From Methylococcaceae bacterium (GTDB lineage Bacteria > Pseudomonadota > Gammaproteobacteria > Methylococcales > Methylomonadaceae): a DNA stretch of 10,970 bases. The notes below the pieces were generated by a model that was not told the DNA's origin, ran no database searches, and worked only from the letters and a program-made list of their open reading frames with translations. The stretch covers positions 1-10,970 of the forward strand of contig JAUXDP010000089.1 of NCBI GenBank assembly GCA_030618325.1, read 5' to 3'. Made by a program: the position numbers and the translations under genes. This document shows, one piece after another, positions 1 to 7,272 of the stretch (the first letter of the stretch is position 1; each line of letters opens with the position of its first letter).

Positions 1-383
1 GTTTCTCTAGGTACCAGCAACAGTTTTCGGCGTTCTTTCAAAACCACATCCGCAGCTCTGGAAATCAGATTATCACCAAACCCATGCGCAACACTTGCCA
101 ATGTTTTCATCGAACAAGGCGCAAGAATCATTCCTTCAGTTTTAAATGACCCGCTAGCAATACTCGCAGCAATATCATCAATATGATAAGTGGTATCAGC
201 GAGATCATAAAGTGATTGCCGGCTCATATCCAGTTCGTGCTTAAGATTGACTAATCCTGCTGATGAAATCACCAAATGGCTTTCCCAATCCGAATATTCC
301 CGCAAAACTTCCAGTATTCGTACACCATAAACAGCGCCTGTAGCACCGGTCATACCGATAATTAATCTTTGCTTTTGCTTCAT
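1..383 (-). CDS. ubiX: Flavin prenyltransferase UbiX (partial, C-terminus beyond left edge)
   Basis: UbiX/Pad1 family enzyme that joins a dimethylallyl group to FMN to make prenylated FMN, the cofactor of UbiD-type decarboxylases such as the one in ubiquinone synthesis. Cytoplasmic. Only the first 127 codons are present; family members are about 190-210 residues, so the last third is missing at the window edge. Seen: the N-terminal flavin-binding glycine segment GMTGATGAVYG (residues 10-20), a Ser-Ser-Ala-Gly stretch (40-43), and the hallmark APCSMKTLA (88-96) followed by DNLISRAADVVLKERRKLL (104-122). The ATG overlaps the stop of the upstream pip gene by 4 nt (ATGA), and a GGAG motif at 389-392 lies 5 nt before it, which supports this start. 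It is the last visible gene of the minus-strand cluster. The link to pip and the transporter looks positional, not functional. Identification is firm. Confidence 0.94.
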   Translation of the reverse strand, partial: MKQKQRLIIGMTGATGAVYGVRILEVLREYSDWESHLVISSAGLVNLKHELDMSRQSLYDLADTTYHIDDIAASIASGSFKTEGMILAPCSMKTLASVAHGFGDNLISRAADVVLKERRKLLLVPRE

Positions 384-1330
384 CCCCACTCCGTAGTCAT
401 TATATCTGTCGCAGTAACCAAGGCGTCAATCATTCCTTCACCCTGCGCTACATGCCCAGAATTCGGCAAAACTATATATTCTGCATCAGGTAGAGCTTGA
501 GATAGACTCAATCCAGCTTCCATTGGACAAACAAAATCATGTCGCCCGTGAATGATGATAGTAGGGATATTTTTTAAAGCGTGACAATTTATCAAAATCT
601 GATTTTCTTCCAAAAAATAGTTATTTCTAGCAAAATGTATTTCCATACGCGCTTGTTCTACCATTTTCTGGCTAACATAACCATCATCCCGAACCGATTT
701 ATATTCAGAACCCAATGCCACCTGGCCACCCCAAATTTCCCACTCTCGGGCAATCCGGCGATGCGCAACCTCATCATCACCCCAGAGCCCTTCCCATAGC
801 CCATGTATTAAATTACTTCTATTCGATTTAGGTATACTCTCCACCAGGCGCTGCCATTGTTCTGGATAAATACGCCCGGCCCCCTCTTGTAAAAACCAGT
901 TCAGATCTTTCTTTCGGGCCAGAAAGACACCCCGCAGAATCATTGCCTTTACATTTTCAATGTGTTGCTGCGCATACAACAAAGCCAGAGTTGCTCCCCA
1001 GGAACCGCCAAACAAAAACCAACGGTCAATTTCCAGGTGCTTACGTATTCTTTCCATATCATCCAGCAAGTCCTGAGTGGTATTATTTTCAAGCTCCCCA
1101 AAAGGTATAGATAATCCACAGCCACGCTGATCAAACAAAATGATTCGATATTTTTCTGGATTAAAAAAACGCCTCTGATCTGGCCGAGTGCCTGAACAAG
1201 GGCCGCCATGTAAAAAAATGACCGCTTGGCCATCAGGATTCCCTGACTGTTCAACATAGACTGAATGTTGCGTTCCAGTATCTAGATAGAAAGTATGGAA
1301 GGGTTGGATTTCCGGATAGAGTTCTTTCAT
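380..1330 (-). CDS. pip: Proline iminopeptidase (serine peptidase family S33)
   Basis: Alpha/beta-hydrolase that removes N-terminal proline from peptides; cytoplasmic, no signal peptide. 316 residues, the usual length for bacterial proline iminopeptidases of this type. Seen: the oxyanion-hole motif HGGP (41-44), the family-typical DQRGCGLS (67-74), the nucleophile elbow GGSWGATLALLYAQ with Ser110, the acid Asp265 in HGRHDFVCP, and the catalytic His293 in NSGHVAQGEG. The start MKELYPEIQPF matches the characteristic family N-terminus, so the ATG at 1330 is secure even though the Shine-Dalgarno is weak (GAAAAG). The helical cap rich in Trp (145-205) is also typical. It starts 20 nt after the TRAP permease stop and overlaps ubiX by 4 nt, so it is probably co-transcribed with both. 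HGGPC replaces the commoner HGGPG; this is not a catalytic position. Confidence 0.94.
   Translation of the reverse strand: MKELYPEIQPFHTFYLDTGTQHSVYVEQSGNPDGQAVIFLHGGPCSGTRPDQRRFFNPEKYRIILFDQRGCGLSIPFGELENNTTQDLLDDMERIRKHLEIDRWFLFGGSWGATLALLYAQQHIENVKAMILRGVFLARKKDLNWFLQEGAGRIYPEQWQRLVESIPKSNRSNLIHGLWEGLWGDDEVAHRRIAREWEIWGGQVALGSEYKSVRDDGYVSQKMVEQARMEIHFARNNYFLEENQILINCHALKNIPTIIIHGRHDFVCPMEAGLSLSQALPDAEYIVLPNSGHVAQGEGMIDALVTATDIMTTEWG
389..392 (-). promoter_or_regulatory. Ribosome binding site of ubiX
   Basis: GGAG on the minus strand, 5 nt upstream of the ubiX ATG and lying inside the last codons of pip. It fixes the ubiX start and suggests translation by re-initiation or coupling across the ATGA overlap. 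Confidence 0.6.
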
Positions 1331-1350
1331 TTCTAAACTTTTCTAAACCT

Positions 1351-3399
1351 TCAAAAAAAGCTGACCAAAACCGGCACGATACAGACTAATAATAAGGTTG
1401 TACTCATTGTCGCCAAAGGTAACAAAATTTTTTCATTTCGATACCAAAAGCCACTACCTTCTAATGCTGCTTTAGTCGTTTCGTCATGGCCTACCATCTG
1501 TTTCGTTAACAAATGGTTCAACGCAACAGGAGGACTAAGATAACCTAATTCAAAAGCAACCAGCGTCATCATCCAAAAGTGTACCGGGTGTATGCCGTTG
1601 TTATAGGCAATCTGTGCCACAGTCCCCGAAACCAGAACCACTGCTCCAAAGGGATCCATGATCATACCTATCCCAATTAACACGATAATTAAAAAACCCA
1701 GTGTAACCCAGATAGAATCAAAACTATGTGGAAATACATTTAATATCCCCGACCGCTCGATCACTCCCCCCAAAACGAAAGAAAGCCCCATCAAAAGTAA
1801 CAATGCACCAATATGAATACTAGCCTCAGATGTTGCATGTCTAATCGCACATTCTAAGCCTTGTTTTTTCTGCTCCTGATTATCAGGTAAGGACTGTTTC
1901 GCATACAATTTTTCATAAATAACTAAACCTAGCACCATCACAGGCAACATTACCGGTGCAGAAAATTCATCCAGATAAGCATTCAACAAAACCACATATA
2001 AAAAATAGATGACAATCAAGATGAGCGCATAAGGAACCAAGGGTATCAACGCTTGTAAAAAGGGTGAGAATGCCTCGCGAACCGGAGCTATCCGCAATTT
2101 TTCGCGCCTAGTAATATAAGCAAAAAACAAGAAGACCAATATGGTGGTAAAAAAAGTTTTCAAACCCCAGTCGAATAACTGATCTGTTACGACTTCCTTA
2201 TTTAATGCAGCAATCAACACCACCAGCAAGCAGGGTCTAAGTACCACTCCAGCGCTCCCTGTCATTGCAGTAGCTGCCAAGGCAAGCTGCCTACGGGCTC
2301 CTATCCGTCGTAATTCTTTATAGACAATTCCACCCATCGCAATGATAATAATACCCGAGGCGCCCGTATATGCCGTAGGTACAGCCATCACAACGATAGC
2401 AACAAAAGCCAGTACTTCAGGCGACATACGCCAGGGTTTAAAAATATTAAACAGCCGCTCACCAAGCTTGGTTTGCTTTAACAGCATTCCCGCCCAAATA
2501 TATAGGCCGATATTCAGAAACAAACCCGCCTGATCGATTAATAAACTGAAAAATATCGCCAGCCCAGCCGCATGACCCTCTGTCAGAAAAAAATATTTAG
2601 CCGCAAATAATGCCATGAAGATGTAGAGCGGGATCGAAAGGAATGCATGAACGATATTACCACCCGGTTTAATACCGATACGTGGTTTAAAAAACTGGAA
2701 AAGACTGATACTACTTAACAGAGCAAAACCCAATATCAGTAGTGGGAAAACCTCAGGATAATCAATCACCGCCGATGCTTGAATAACCCTCTCCCTATAT
2801 GTCCACGCGGAAACGAGCAGAATAACATTCCCTAATAATTGAGCTAAAGAAGAAACTCGCTGATCCAATAATGTAATGACTGGTTTGAAGGCAATATGCT
2901 GTTGCCTTATTGAGCAGTTTATAGCACTTATAAATATCAGTAATAGCAAAATCACCCGTTGTTTTTCATAGGTAAGTATACTGATGGCGGCGACACTCTT
3001 CTCGACCCCCCTAAACAGCTTAACAGGCATTGATAATCTAGCCTGGTTTTGTTGCGCAAGCTGATGCTTTTCTATACAGAGATTACGAGCACTTTGCAGA
3101 GATTTACGTGCTGCTTCTCGATCAAAAGGCTCATCATCAAACAACGAATCGAGTTCATCTGTTTCTGTAGCAAGCTTGCTGAGTTCCAATTCGATATCAG
3201 GGGCTACATTACAATCAGGGACAGCTATATCATGTCTGAGCATGAAGTATTCATGCCATATCAGTTCGCCGGCTTTAAGCAATTGCGCATGTAATTTTTC
3301 GCTGTTGCCAGCCAGTATGACGCTCAGTAAAAGAATAAATACCGGCAGTGAAACAGTCCACTCCCACCAACTGCGATGCGGCAATTTGATGATCAACAC
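1351..3399 (-). CDS. Fused TRAP transporter permease (DctQ-like + DctM domains)
   Basis: Inner-membrane permease of a tripartite ATP-independent periplasmic transporter, which uses an ion gradient and a periplasmic binding protein. 682 residues, about 250 more than a lone DctM, so the small Q subunit is fused to the N-terminus. Seen: a first membrane segment (14-30), a hydrophilic charged helical loop of about 110 residues (31-145), further segments near 146-162, 184-200, 215-236 and 248-270, then the DctM part. DctM marks are GASGIIIIAMGG (346-357), the re-entrant-like TGSAGVVLRPCLLVV (380-394) and the C-terminal FELGYLSPPVALNHL (616-630). The start is GTG; no ATG fits nearby. The usual PP after the glycine-rich motif reads Arg-Pro here. 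It follows the binding-protein gene by 40 nt and precedes pip by 20 nt. Substrate unknown; the TatT-like neighbour suggests the TatPQM subgroup described in Treponema. Confidence 0.9.
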   Translation of the reverse strand: MLIIKLPHRSWWEWTVSLPVFILLLSVILAGNSEKLHAQLLKAGELIWHEYFMLRHDIAVPDCNVAPDIELELSKLATETDELDSLFDDEPFDREAARKSLQSARNLCIEKHQLAQQNQARLSMPVKLFRGVEKSVAAISILTYEKQRVILLLLIFISAINCSIRQQHIAFKPVITLLDQRVSSLAQLLGNVILLVSAWTYRERVIQASAVIDYPEVFPLLILGFALLSSISLFQFFKPRIGIKPGGNIVHAFLSIPLYIFMALFAAKYFFLTEGHAAGLAIFFSLLIDQAGLFLNIGLYIWAGMLLKQTKLGERLFNIFKPWRMSPEVLAFVAIVVMAVPTAYTGASGIIIIAMGGIVYKELRRIGARRQLALAATAMTGSAGVVLRPCLLVVLIAALNKEVVTDQLFDWGLKTFFTTILVFLFFAYITRREKLRIAPVREAFSPFLQALIPLVPYALILIVIYFLYVVLLNAYLDEFSAPVMLPVMVLGLVIYEKLYAKQSLPDNQEQKKQGLECAIRHATSEASIHIGALLLLMGLSFVLGGVIERSGILNVFPHSFDSIWVTLGFLIIVLIGIGMIMDPFGAVVLVSGTVAQIAYNNGIHPVHFWMMTLVAFELGYLSPPVALNHLLTKQMVGHDETTKAALEGSGFWYRNEKILLPLATMSTTLLLVCIVPVLVSFF

Positions 3400-3439
3400 A
3401 GGCCTGTTAATTGTTTAAGCATAGTCAATATTTTAGGGG

Positions 3440-4453
3440 CTACTCTTTATCCGCTGCAGTACATTCGGGTTGCAGAGGATCCTTTTTACAACGTATCATC
3501 CTCATGACCTTCAGCATTTTAGCGTTATAAATCCCCTTGTTCTTTAGCCTGATTCGGGATTGCCGAAATACTTCTTTATAACGAGCCTTATCTGCATCAG
3601 GAATTTCAATCCATAATTTTTCAGGAATTTTACTTTCATATCTATTCACTAAGTCGACACCCTGATCAAACTGGTTTAGTGCGTAATCACGTGATTTTTG
3701 GCCAAATCCATCAGGAAACCCACTGCTTCTAATGAGGATTTGCATGGTAACTTGAGCCAGTGAGAAACGGATTACACCACCTGCAGGTTGCAGACCCTTG
3801 TGAAGTTCCATGGCTTCATAAACAATTGCCGGACCGTAGGTAATATCAACTGAACCATTATTAAATTTGCTGTACATATTGGTAATTGATGTCCCCACGG
3901 GGGAAGCGCCTACAAATGCAACCATATCCGTTTGGGCAGGATCAGAATCCATGACAGCAAAGCGCTTACCCGCTAATTCACCGACAGTATCAATGCTACG
4001 GTCCCTGACAAATAAATAGACCGCCCCTCCCGGAAAAATACCAACGACTTCATAAGCACCGCTTTTCATCAACTTCGCTGCTTTTTTTACACTTATCGTA
4101 GCAATTACAGACTTTAAATGCGCATAGGAAGGCAGGGCACCTACTGCATCTAAACTACCAGTAAAAGAATTAAATTGTCGGCTGCGAATTCCAGTAAAAC
4201 TGATTGCGTCGCAAAGACCTGATTTAAAATCTTCTGTGGCAACTCGTTCACTAGTATAAGGTTTTAGAACCAGTTCAACTCCCCAGTCTAGTGCAGCGGT
4301 TTTATAATCTTTCATTTGGGAAAAAACCGGCCCATTCGCACCCAAAAGGTCAAAAACACAGACCTTTTTAGTCCCCGCAAAAATTTCTTGACTACTCATG
4401 GTCAAGATAAACACCATAAATAACTTGATTCCAGTATTGTGAAAATTTTTCAA
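3440..4453 (-). CDS. Periplasmic solute-binding protein of the TRAP system (DUF6091-type)
   Basis: Probable substrate-capturing subunit of the adjacent TRAP permease. 337 residues with a signal peptide: a basic start, a hydrophobic stretch (11-20) and a likely cleavage site after IFA (24-26). The mature part starts KKVCVFDLLGANG and shows a type II binding-protein pattern: GVELVLKPYTSERVATEDFKSG (58-79), GALPSYAHLKSV (105-116), GAYEVVGIFPGGAVYLFV (132-149) and LAGKRFAVMDSD (160-171). This resembles the DUF6091 'putative solute-binding protein' family more than classic DctP; I recall the family from memory and did not search. Four cysteines (32, 81, 322, 331) could form two disulfides. Start is TTG, chosen because a strong AGGGGG site lies 6 nt upstream and because the first ATG (residue 13) would cut the signal peptide in half. 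No ligand can be named. Confidence 0.85.
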   Translation of the reverse strand: MKNFHNTGIKLFMVFILTMSSQEIFAGTKKVCVFDLLGANGPVFSQMKDYKTAALDWGVELVLKPYTSERVATEDFKSGLCDAISFTGIRSRQFNSFTGSLDAVGALPSYAHLKSVIATISVKKAAKLMKSGAYEVVGIFPGGAVYLFVRDRSIDTVGELAGKRFAVMDSDPAQTDMVAFVGASPVGTSITNMYSKFNNGSVDITYGPAIVYEAMELHKGLQPAGGVIRFSLAQVTMQILIRSSGFPDGFGQKSRDYALNQFDQGVDLVNRYESKIPEKLWIEIPDADKARYKEVFRQSRIRLKNKGIYNAKMLKVMRMIRCKKDPLQPECTAADKE

Positions 4454-4459
4454 ACTCAG

Positions 4460-4465
4460 CCCCCT
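4460..4465 (-). promoter_or_regulatory. Ribosome binding site supporting a TTG start
   Basis: AGGGGG on the minus strand with a 6-nt spacer to the TTG at 4451-4453. It is the clearest Shine-Dalgarno of the TRAP genes and decides the start of the solute-binding protein. Confidence 0.6.
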
Positions 4466-4510
4466 ATTTATTATTGTTTCTAAGTAAAAAAGTCATAACA
4501 ATCATTGCTG

Positions 4511-4671
4511 AGGAGCGAGGATTCAATAATATACGAATCTTGACTTGTCTTTTTATCCGTCTTCTGCGTTGTAGCAACAGTTGCGTAGCTCGCTATGCGC
4601 CTGTTGCTACGCCTTGAAGACGAACAAAAATCCTGCGTCAAACTTTCGCATATTATTGAATCCTCGCTCCT
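4511..4671. repeat. 161-bp imperfect palindrome, MITE-like or long hairpin element
   Basis: The ends are a perfect 22-bp inverted repeat (4511-4532 against 4650-4671, AGGAGCGAGG at the left end, CCTCGCTCCT at the right). Allowing one mismatch the arms extend by 3 bp (4508-4674). Inside, CGTCTTC (4558-4564) pairs with GAAGACG (4616-4622), GTAGCAACAG (4571-4580) pairs perfectly with CTGTTGCTAC (4601-4610), and GCGTAG/CTATGC close the tip with one G-T pair. The whole sequence can therefore fold back on itself in DNA or RNA. There is no room for a transposase and I see no clear target-site duplication. Candidates are a miniature inverted-repeat transposable element or a dispersed intergenic repeat. 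If transcribed with the operon it would form a long hairpin between two genes. Confidence 0.8.
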
Positions 4672-4741
4672 AAGATAGGTTTTAATTGTTCCCTGAAAGC
4701 CCTTAGGACCTGTTTAATATGCCTAAGACAACCCAACCGTT

Positions 4742-5743
4742 TTAAAGTATATCGTTTATATCAACAGTATCAACAGCATTTTTTGGGTCATCACTAAAAC
4801 GACCCAAGCCTCCAATTGGCGTCCGCTTTCCGGTTGCTTCTGTCCATAAGCGATCAGAAATTGCTTGTAGTTGCAAAGTTGCAACTTCATCAAGAAATCT
4901 GAATTCCAGATTTGACGTAATCTGATCTTTAATTTCGGCATCATAACGAATAATTTTTTTTACTTGTGTTATATCACCTAAGCCAATGTAAACCTGTGCT
5001 GCCAATACCTGGGAAATCCGCATTCTGTTCTCCAAACCTATTTGTATTGATCTCTGTAACAACATTAAAGGGTCAACACCAGCGGGTTTATTGCCCGGAA
5101 AACTAACCCAGATTGCAGCTTGAATTGCCTTGGGCACCCCCCACCATTTTTGATCATCAAGACAGGCTATTCCTCTGCTCACCTGATATGCGACATCCAA
5201 TGGCACATTGGCGCCTCCCTCTGACGACAGATCGTTCAATATTGCTTGCACACCCCCTAACATTCCAATTAACCAGTAAAATTCTGCGTTTCCGGCTGCC
5301 AGATCAGGACAATCGGTGCCAGATTCCTCTTTCAAAACCATACCGAGACCGCGAAATGCCTTAAACTGTTTACTGGCAGCTTGATTGAGCAATCGTTTTT
5401 GCTTGATTCGAGCATCTTGCGCTTCAGTCACATTATTGACATAACTTGCTCTTAAATACCGCAATTCTTCTTCCCAGGCCTTAAATTCAAAACAACTTCC
5501 TGATAAGAACTCAAACAAAACTGTAAGTTGATACGAAGATTTTGTGTTGTTTGATATTCTGGTTAATAAAGGTGCAAAAGCATCTGTCATCGCACACCCA
5601 GCTGCAACATCATCTGTAGTTAATACATAGGGGATCACTTCTTTCTTGGTAAGACCGATCAGAATATCATCCAAGTATTTATAGAAAATAACAGCAGTCG
5701 TCAACAGTAATAACGGGAGTAGTGCGGGTGAGGAAATTCGCAT
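4742..5743 (-). CDS. TatT-like TRAP accessory protein, membrane-anchored, helical repeat
   Basis: Probable TRAP-associated TatT family protein, which in Treponema pallidum is a TPR-type trimer partnering the TRAP binding protein. Seen: an N-terminal hydrophobic segment (about residues 5-21 from the ATG) that can act as an anchor or uncleaved signal, no lipobox, then an all-helical body. The stretch AEFYWLIGMLGGVQAIL (153-169) resembles the TatT helix that carries Tyr-Trp and a run of small residues, and DPLMLLQRSIQIG (224-236) resembles its later repeat. This match is from memory, hence moderate confidence. Five cysteines are present. Start: the ATG at 5743 is preferred; an in-frame TTG at 5764 would add 7 residues but neither has a good Shine-Dalgarno. 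Its position directly before the binding protein and permease genes is the strongest support for the role. The C-terminus, about 40 residues, is polar and low in structure. Confidence 0.68.
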   Translation of the reverse strand: MRISSPALLPLLLLTTAVIFYKYLDDILIGLTKKEVIPYVLTTDDVAAGCAMTDAFAPLLTRISNNTKSSYQLTVLFEFLSGSCFEFKAWEEELRYLRASYVNNVTEAQDARIKQKRLLNQAASKQFKAFRGLGMVLKEESGTDCPDLAAGNAEFYWLIGMLGGVQAILNDLSSEGGANVPLDVAYQVSRGIACLDDQKWWGVPKAIQAAIWVSFPGNKPAGVDPLMLLQRSIQIGLENRMRISQVLAAQVYIGLGDITQVKKIIRYDAEIKDQITSNLEFRFLDEVATLQLQAISDRLWTEATGKRTPIGGLGRFSDDPKNAVDTVDINDIL

Positions 5744-5816
5744 AGACTTTTTTCTATCTATCAACTGATTTAAATAATTTATCCATAGAATACATTCCCC
5801 TTACATTTCGCCCCTT

Positions 5817-7013
5817 TCATAAATTTCCCCCGCTTAAATAACGGGATTTTAATTTATTTTTCAAATCCTTAGCGGCCACTGCATAACCTCCGTCCGAACC
5901 ATCCACAAAGTGTATATGATGTAAACTGTAATCTGTAATGACACAGGTCATTAAAGCTCTGTCAGAAACATGGATGCCATAGACCAGCAAGCCATTTTGA
6001 AATTGCTTTTTCAAATATTGCTCAAGGTTTCCCCTCTGTACCGCGCTACTGGAAATAACCATACGCAGATTGTCGTCAAATTTTCGAAAATCAGTATTTG
6101 TTACCAGAGTATCCTTATAATTTCCCCAATCAGTACCTAAAACTTGTTTCCCTTTACCCATCCAGTAACGGCCTAACCGCACTTTCCAGGGTAACAGCCA
6201 GGTATAAACCCATCTTGCTAGTCTAGATCCAGATCCTGCTCGAATTTTCACTTCATCTTGCAAATCCCTCGCTTTCGCTGTCAATTCAAGATATTGTTTT
6301 TGCACTGGCCTGTGGCTTTCGATGTCACCATAAATCTTTTGTATTACTTCAAGTAATTCTAAATAAGCAGCGTTATTTTGATCAGTTGTTTTGGTAATAG
6401 CCTTCACCAATAACGAAACTGTTTCATCATGAGGACTAGACACATCCTTCCAACGGCATTCAAATCCAGTAAAATCAGCTTTAGGGGAGCTATTTTCGTA
6501 GGTAAAACAATACTGATCCTCCTGATCATTTTTTACCAGATTTTCCGCATAAGTAAGACCTTCGCCAGTAAAAGCAGCTTGATAATAGCCTTCGGATACT
6601 CTTAATTTTCCAATCAATATTTGATACTTCGATTGCTCAATATCGGAACATGGCACTATACCCACCCTAAGCGACAAGGAAAATTGTTGCGTGGCCATTA
6701 TTTTAGTTGCTAACAAAGCATTTTTAACTTCATACAGATAACGATTGGGAATGCATAACGAAGCCCCATCGCCGCCAAAAATAAATGGAATCGCCAATGG
6801 CTTTACCACATTAATAATAGCGACAATCGACGCAACACCGATGGCATTAACTTGACGGTATCGTCCCTGTTGAATCGCAGCAGTAGAACCCTGAATATCA
6901 GTAATAACTACCGACCAATCAAGAGGCAGCTCGCTATAATTTGCAGCATCAAAAATGCCTTGAAATTGATCAAAAGATTTCAGATTAGAATAAAAATTCT
7001 CGTCTACTGACAT
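5817..7013 (-). CDS. DUF3095 protein with class III nucleotide-cyclase-like core
   Basis: Recognised as DUF3095, a family of unknown function whose N-terminal half resembles class III adenylyl/guanylyl cyclases. 398 residues from the ATG. Seen: DWSVVITDIQGSTAAI (33-48), equivalent to the cyclase FxDIxGST metal site with Asp39; IFGGDGASLCIP (78-89), equivalent to the second metal aspartate, Asp82; LRVGIV (115-120); and GEGLTYAENL (150-159) where cyclases carry the transition-state Asn and Arg. Here those positions read Thr154 and Asn158. The C-terminal domain ends in GIHVSDRALMTCVITDY and HFVDGSDGGYAVAA, conserved in the family as I recall it. No signal peptide or membrane segment is obvious, apart from a Trp-rich patch near 268-285. 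The in-frame GTG at 7022 would add three residues; the ATG start MSVDENFY fits the family better. It lies 73 nt before the TatT-like gene and faces the MCE operon. Confidence 0.85.
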   Translation of the reverse strand: MSVDENFYSNLKSFDQFQGIFDAANYSELPLDWSVVITDIQGSTAAIQQGRYRQVNAIGVASIVAIINVVKPLAIPFIFGGDGASLCIPNRYLYEVKNALLATKIMATQQFSLSLRVGIVPCSDIEQSKYQILIGKLRVSEGYYQAAFTGEGLTYAENLVKNDQEDQYCFTYENSSPKADFTGFECRWKDVSSPHDETVSLLVKAITKTTDQNNAAYLELLEVIQKIYGDIESHRPVQKQYLELTAKARDLQDEVKIRAGSGSRLARWVYTWLLPWKVRLGRYWMGKGKQVLGTDWGNYKDTLVTNTDFRKFDDNLRMVISSSAVQRGNLEQYLKKQFQNGLLVYGIHVSDRALMTCVITDYSLHHIHFVDGSDGGYAVAAKDLKNKLKSRYLSGGNL

Positions 7014-7152
7014 TGTTTTCACTAAATACTTTTCTAAAACACCTTATAGGGCACCTCTATAGAATGCTTTCATAATTCAATAATCCAGAAAACCACCGTA
7101 ATAATAGAGCTTTGTGAACAGCTTAACATGTTAGCAGGTACAATAAGCCAGT

Positions 7153-7168
7153 TTGATAAAGTTATCAA
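7153..7168. promoter_or_regulatory. Palindromic operator-like site
   Basis: TTGATAAAGTTATCAA is a perfect 7-bp inverted repeat around a 2-bp centre. The half-sites TTGAT and ATCAA are those of the FNR family, but they are 6 bp apart instead of the standard 4, so a regulator of that family is possible but not shown. It lies about 99 bp upstream of the right-facing TATAAT and about 140 bp upstream of the DUF3095 start. Confidence 0.35.
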
Positions 7169-7266
7169 CTTGGCAAAAACCTTAATGAAATATTCAAGTA
7201 ATTGCCGACACTACTAATAGCAATTATTCATTAAAAATGTGGCGATAGAAAAATGTTAAAAAAACT

Positions 7267-7272
7267 TATAAT
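7267..7272 (+). promoter_or_regulatory. Candidate -10 box of the MCE operon
   Basis: A perfect TATAAT stands 40 bp before the MlaE-family start codon at 7313. The -35 position is poor: GATAGA at 7244-7249 with a 17-bp spacer matches the consensus at two of six positions. The promoter may need an activator, or this may be chance in A+T-rich DNA. Confidence 0.35.

Larger units (their letters stand above)
4454..4741. other. 288-bp intergenic region between the TatT-like gene and the binding-protein gene
   Basis: No gene is visible. Most of it is the palindromic element at 4511-4671. Between that element and the TatT-like stop there is a second, small inverted repeat, CTTAGG at 4702-4707 and CCTAAG at 4722-4727, separated by 14 nt; the same CCTAAG word also closes the large element at 4669-4674. 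On the other side, 4466-4510 is A+T-rich leader for the binding-protein gene. I found no convincing promoter there, so read-through from the TatT-like gene or an unrecognised promoter must drive the downstream genes. Confidence 0.6.

Noticed and set aside
581..1257. Open frames of 72 and 102 codons overlapping pip
   Set aside because: Out-of-frame shadows of a well-recognised proline iminopeptidase; the translations are low in recognisable structure.
4454..4741. CRISPR array, tRNA or transposase remnant in the repeat-containing gap
   Set aside because: There is one palindromic unit, no regular spacing of repeats, no cloverleaf and no coding remnant.
5754..5786. Upstream ATG at 5786 (reading MDKLFKSVDR then stop) as a frameshifted true start of the TatT-like gene
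   Set aside because: It is in another frame and stops after ten codons. The downstream reading has its own plausible start and hydrophobic anchor, so a frameshift is not needed.
7153..7168. Canonical FNR box
   Set aside because: The TTGAT and ATCAA half-sites are 6 bp apart, not 4, so it is reported only as a palindrome.
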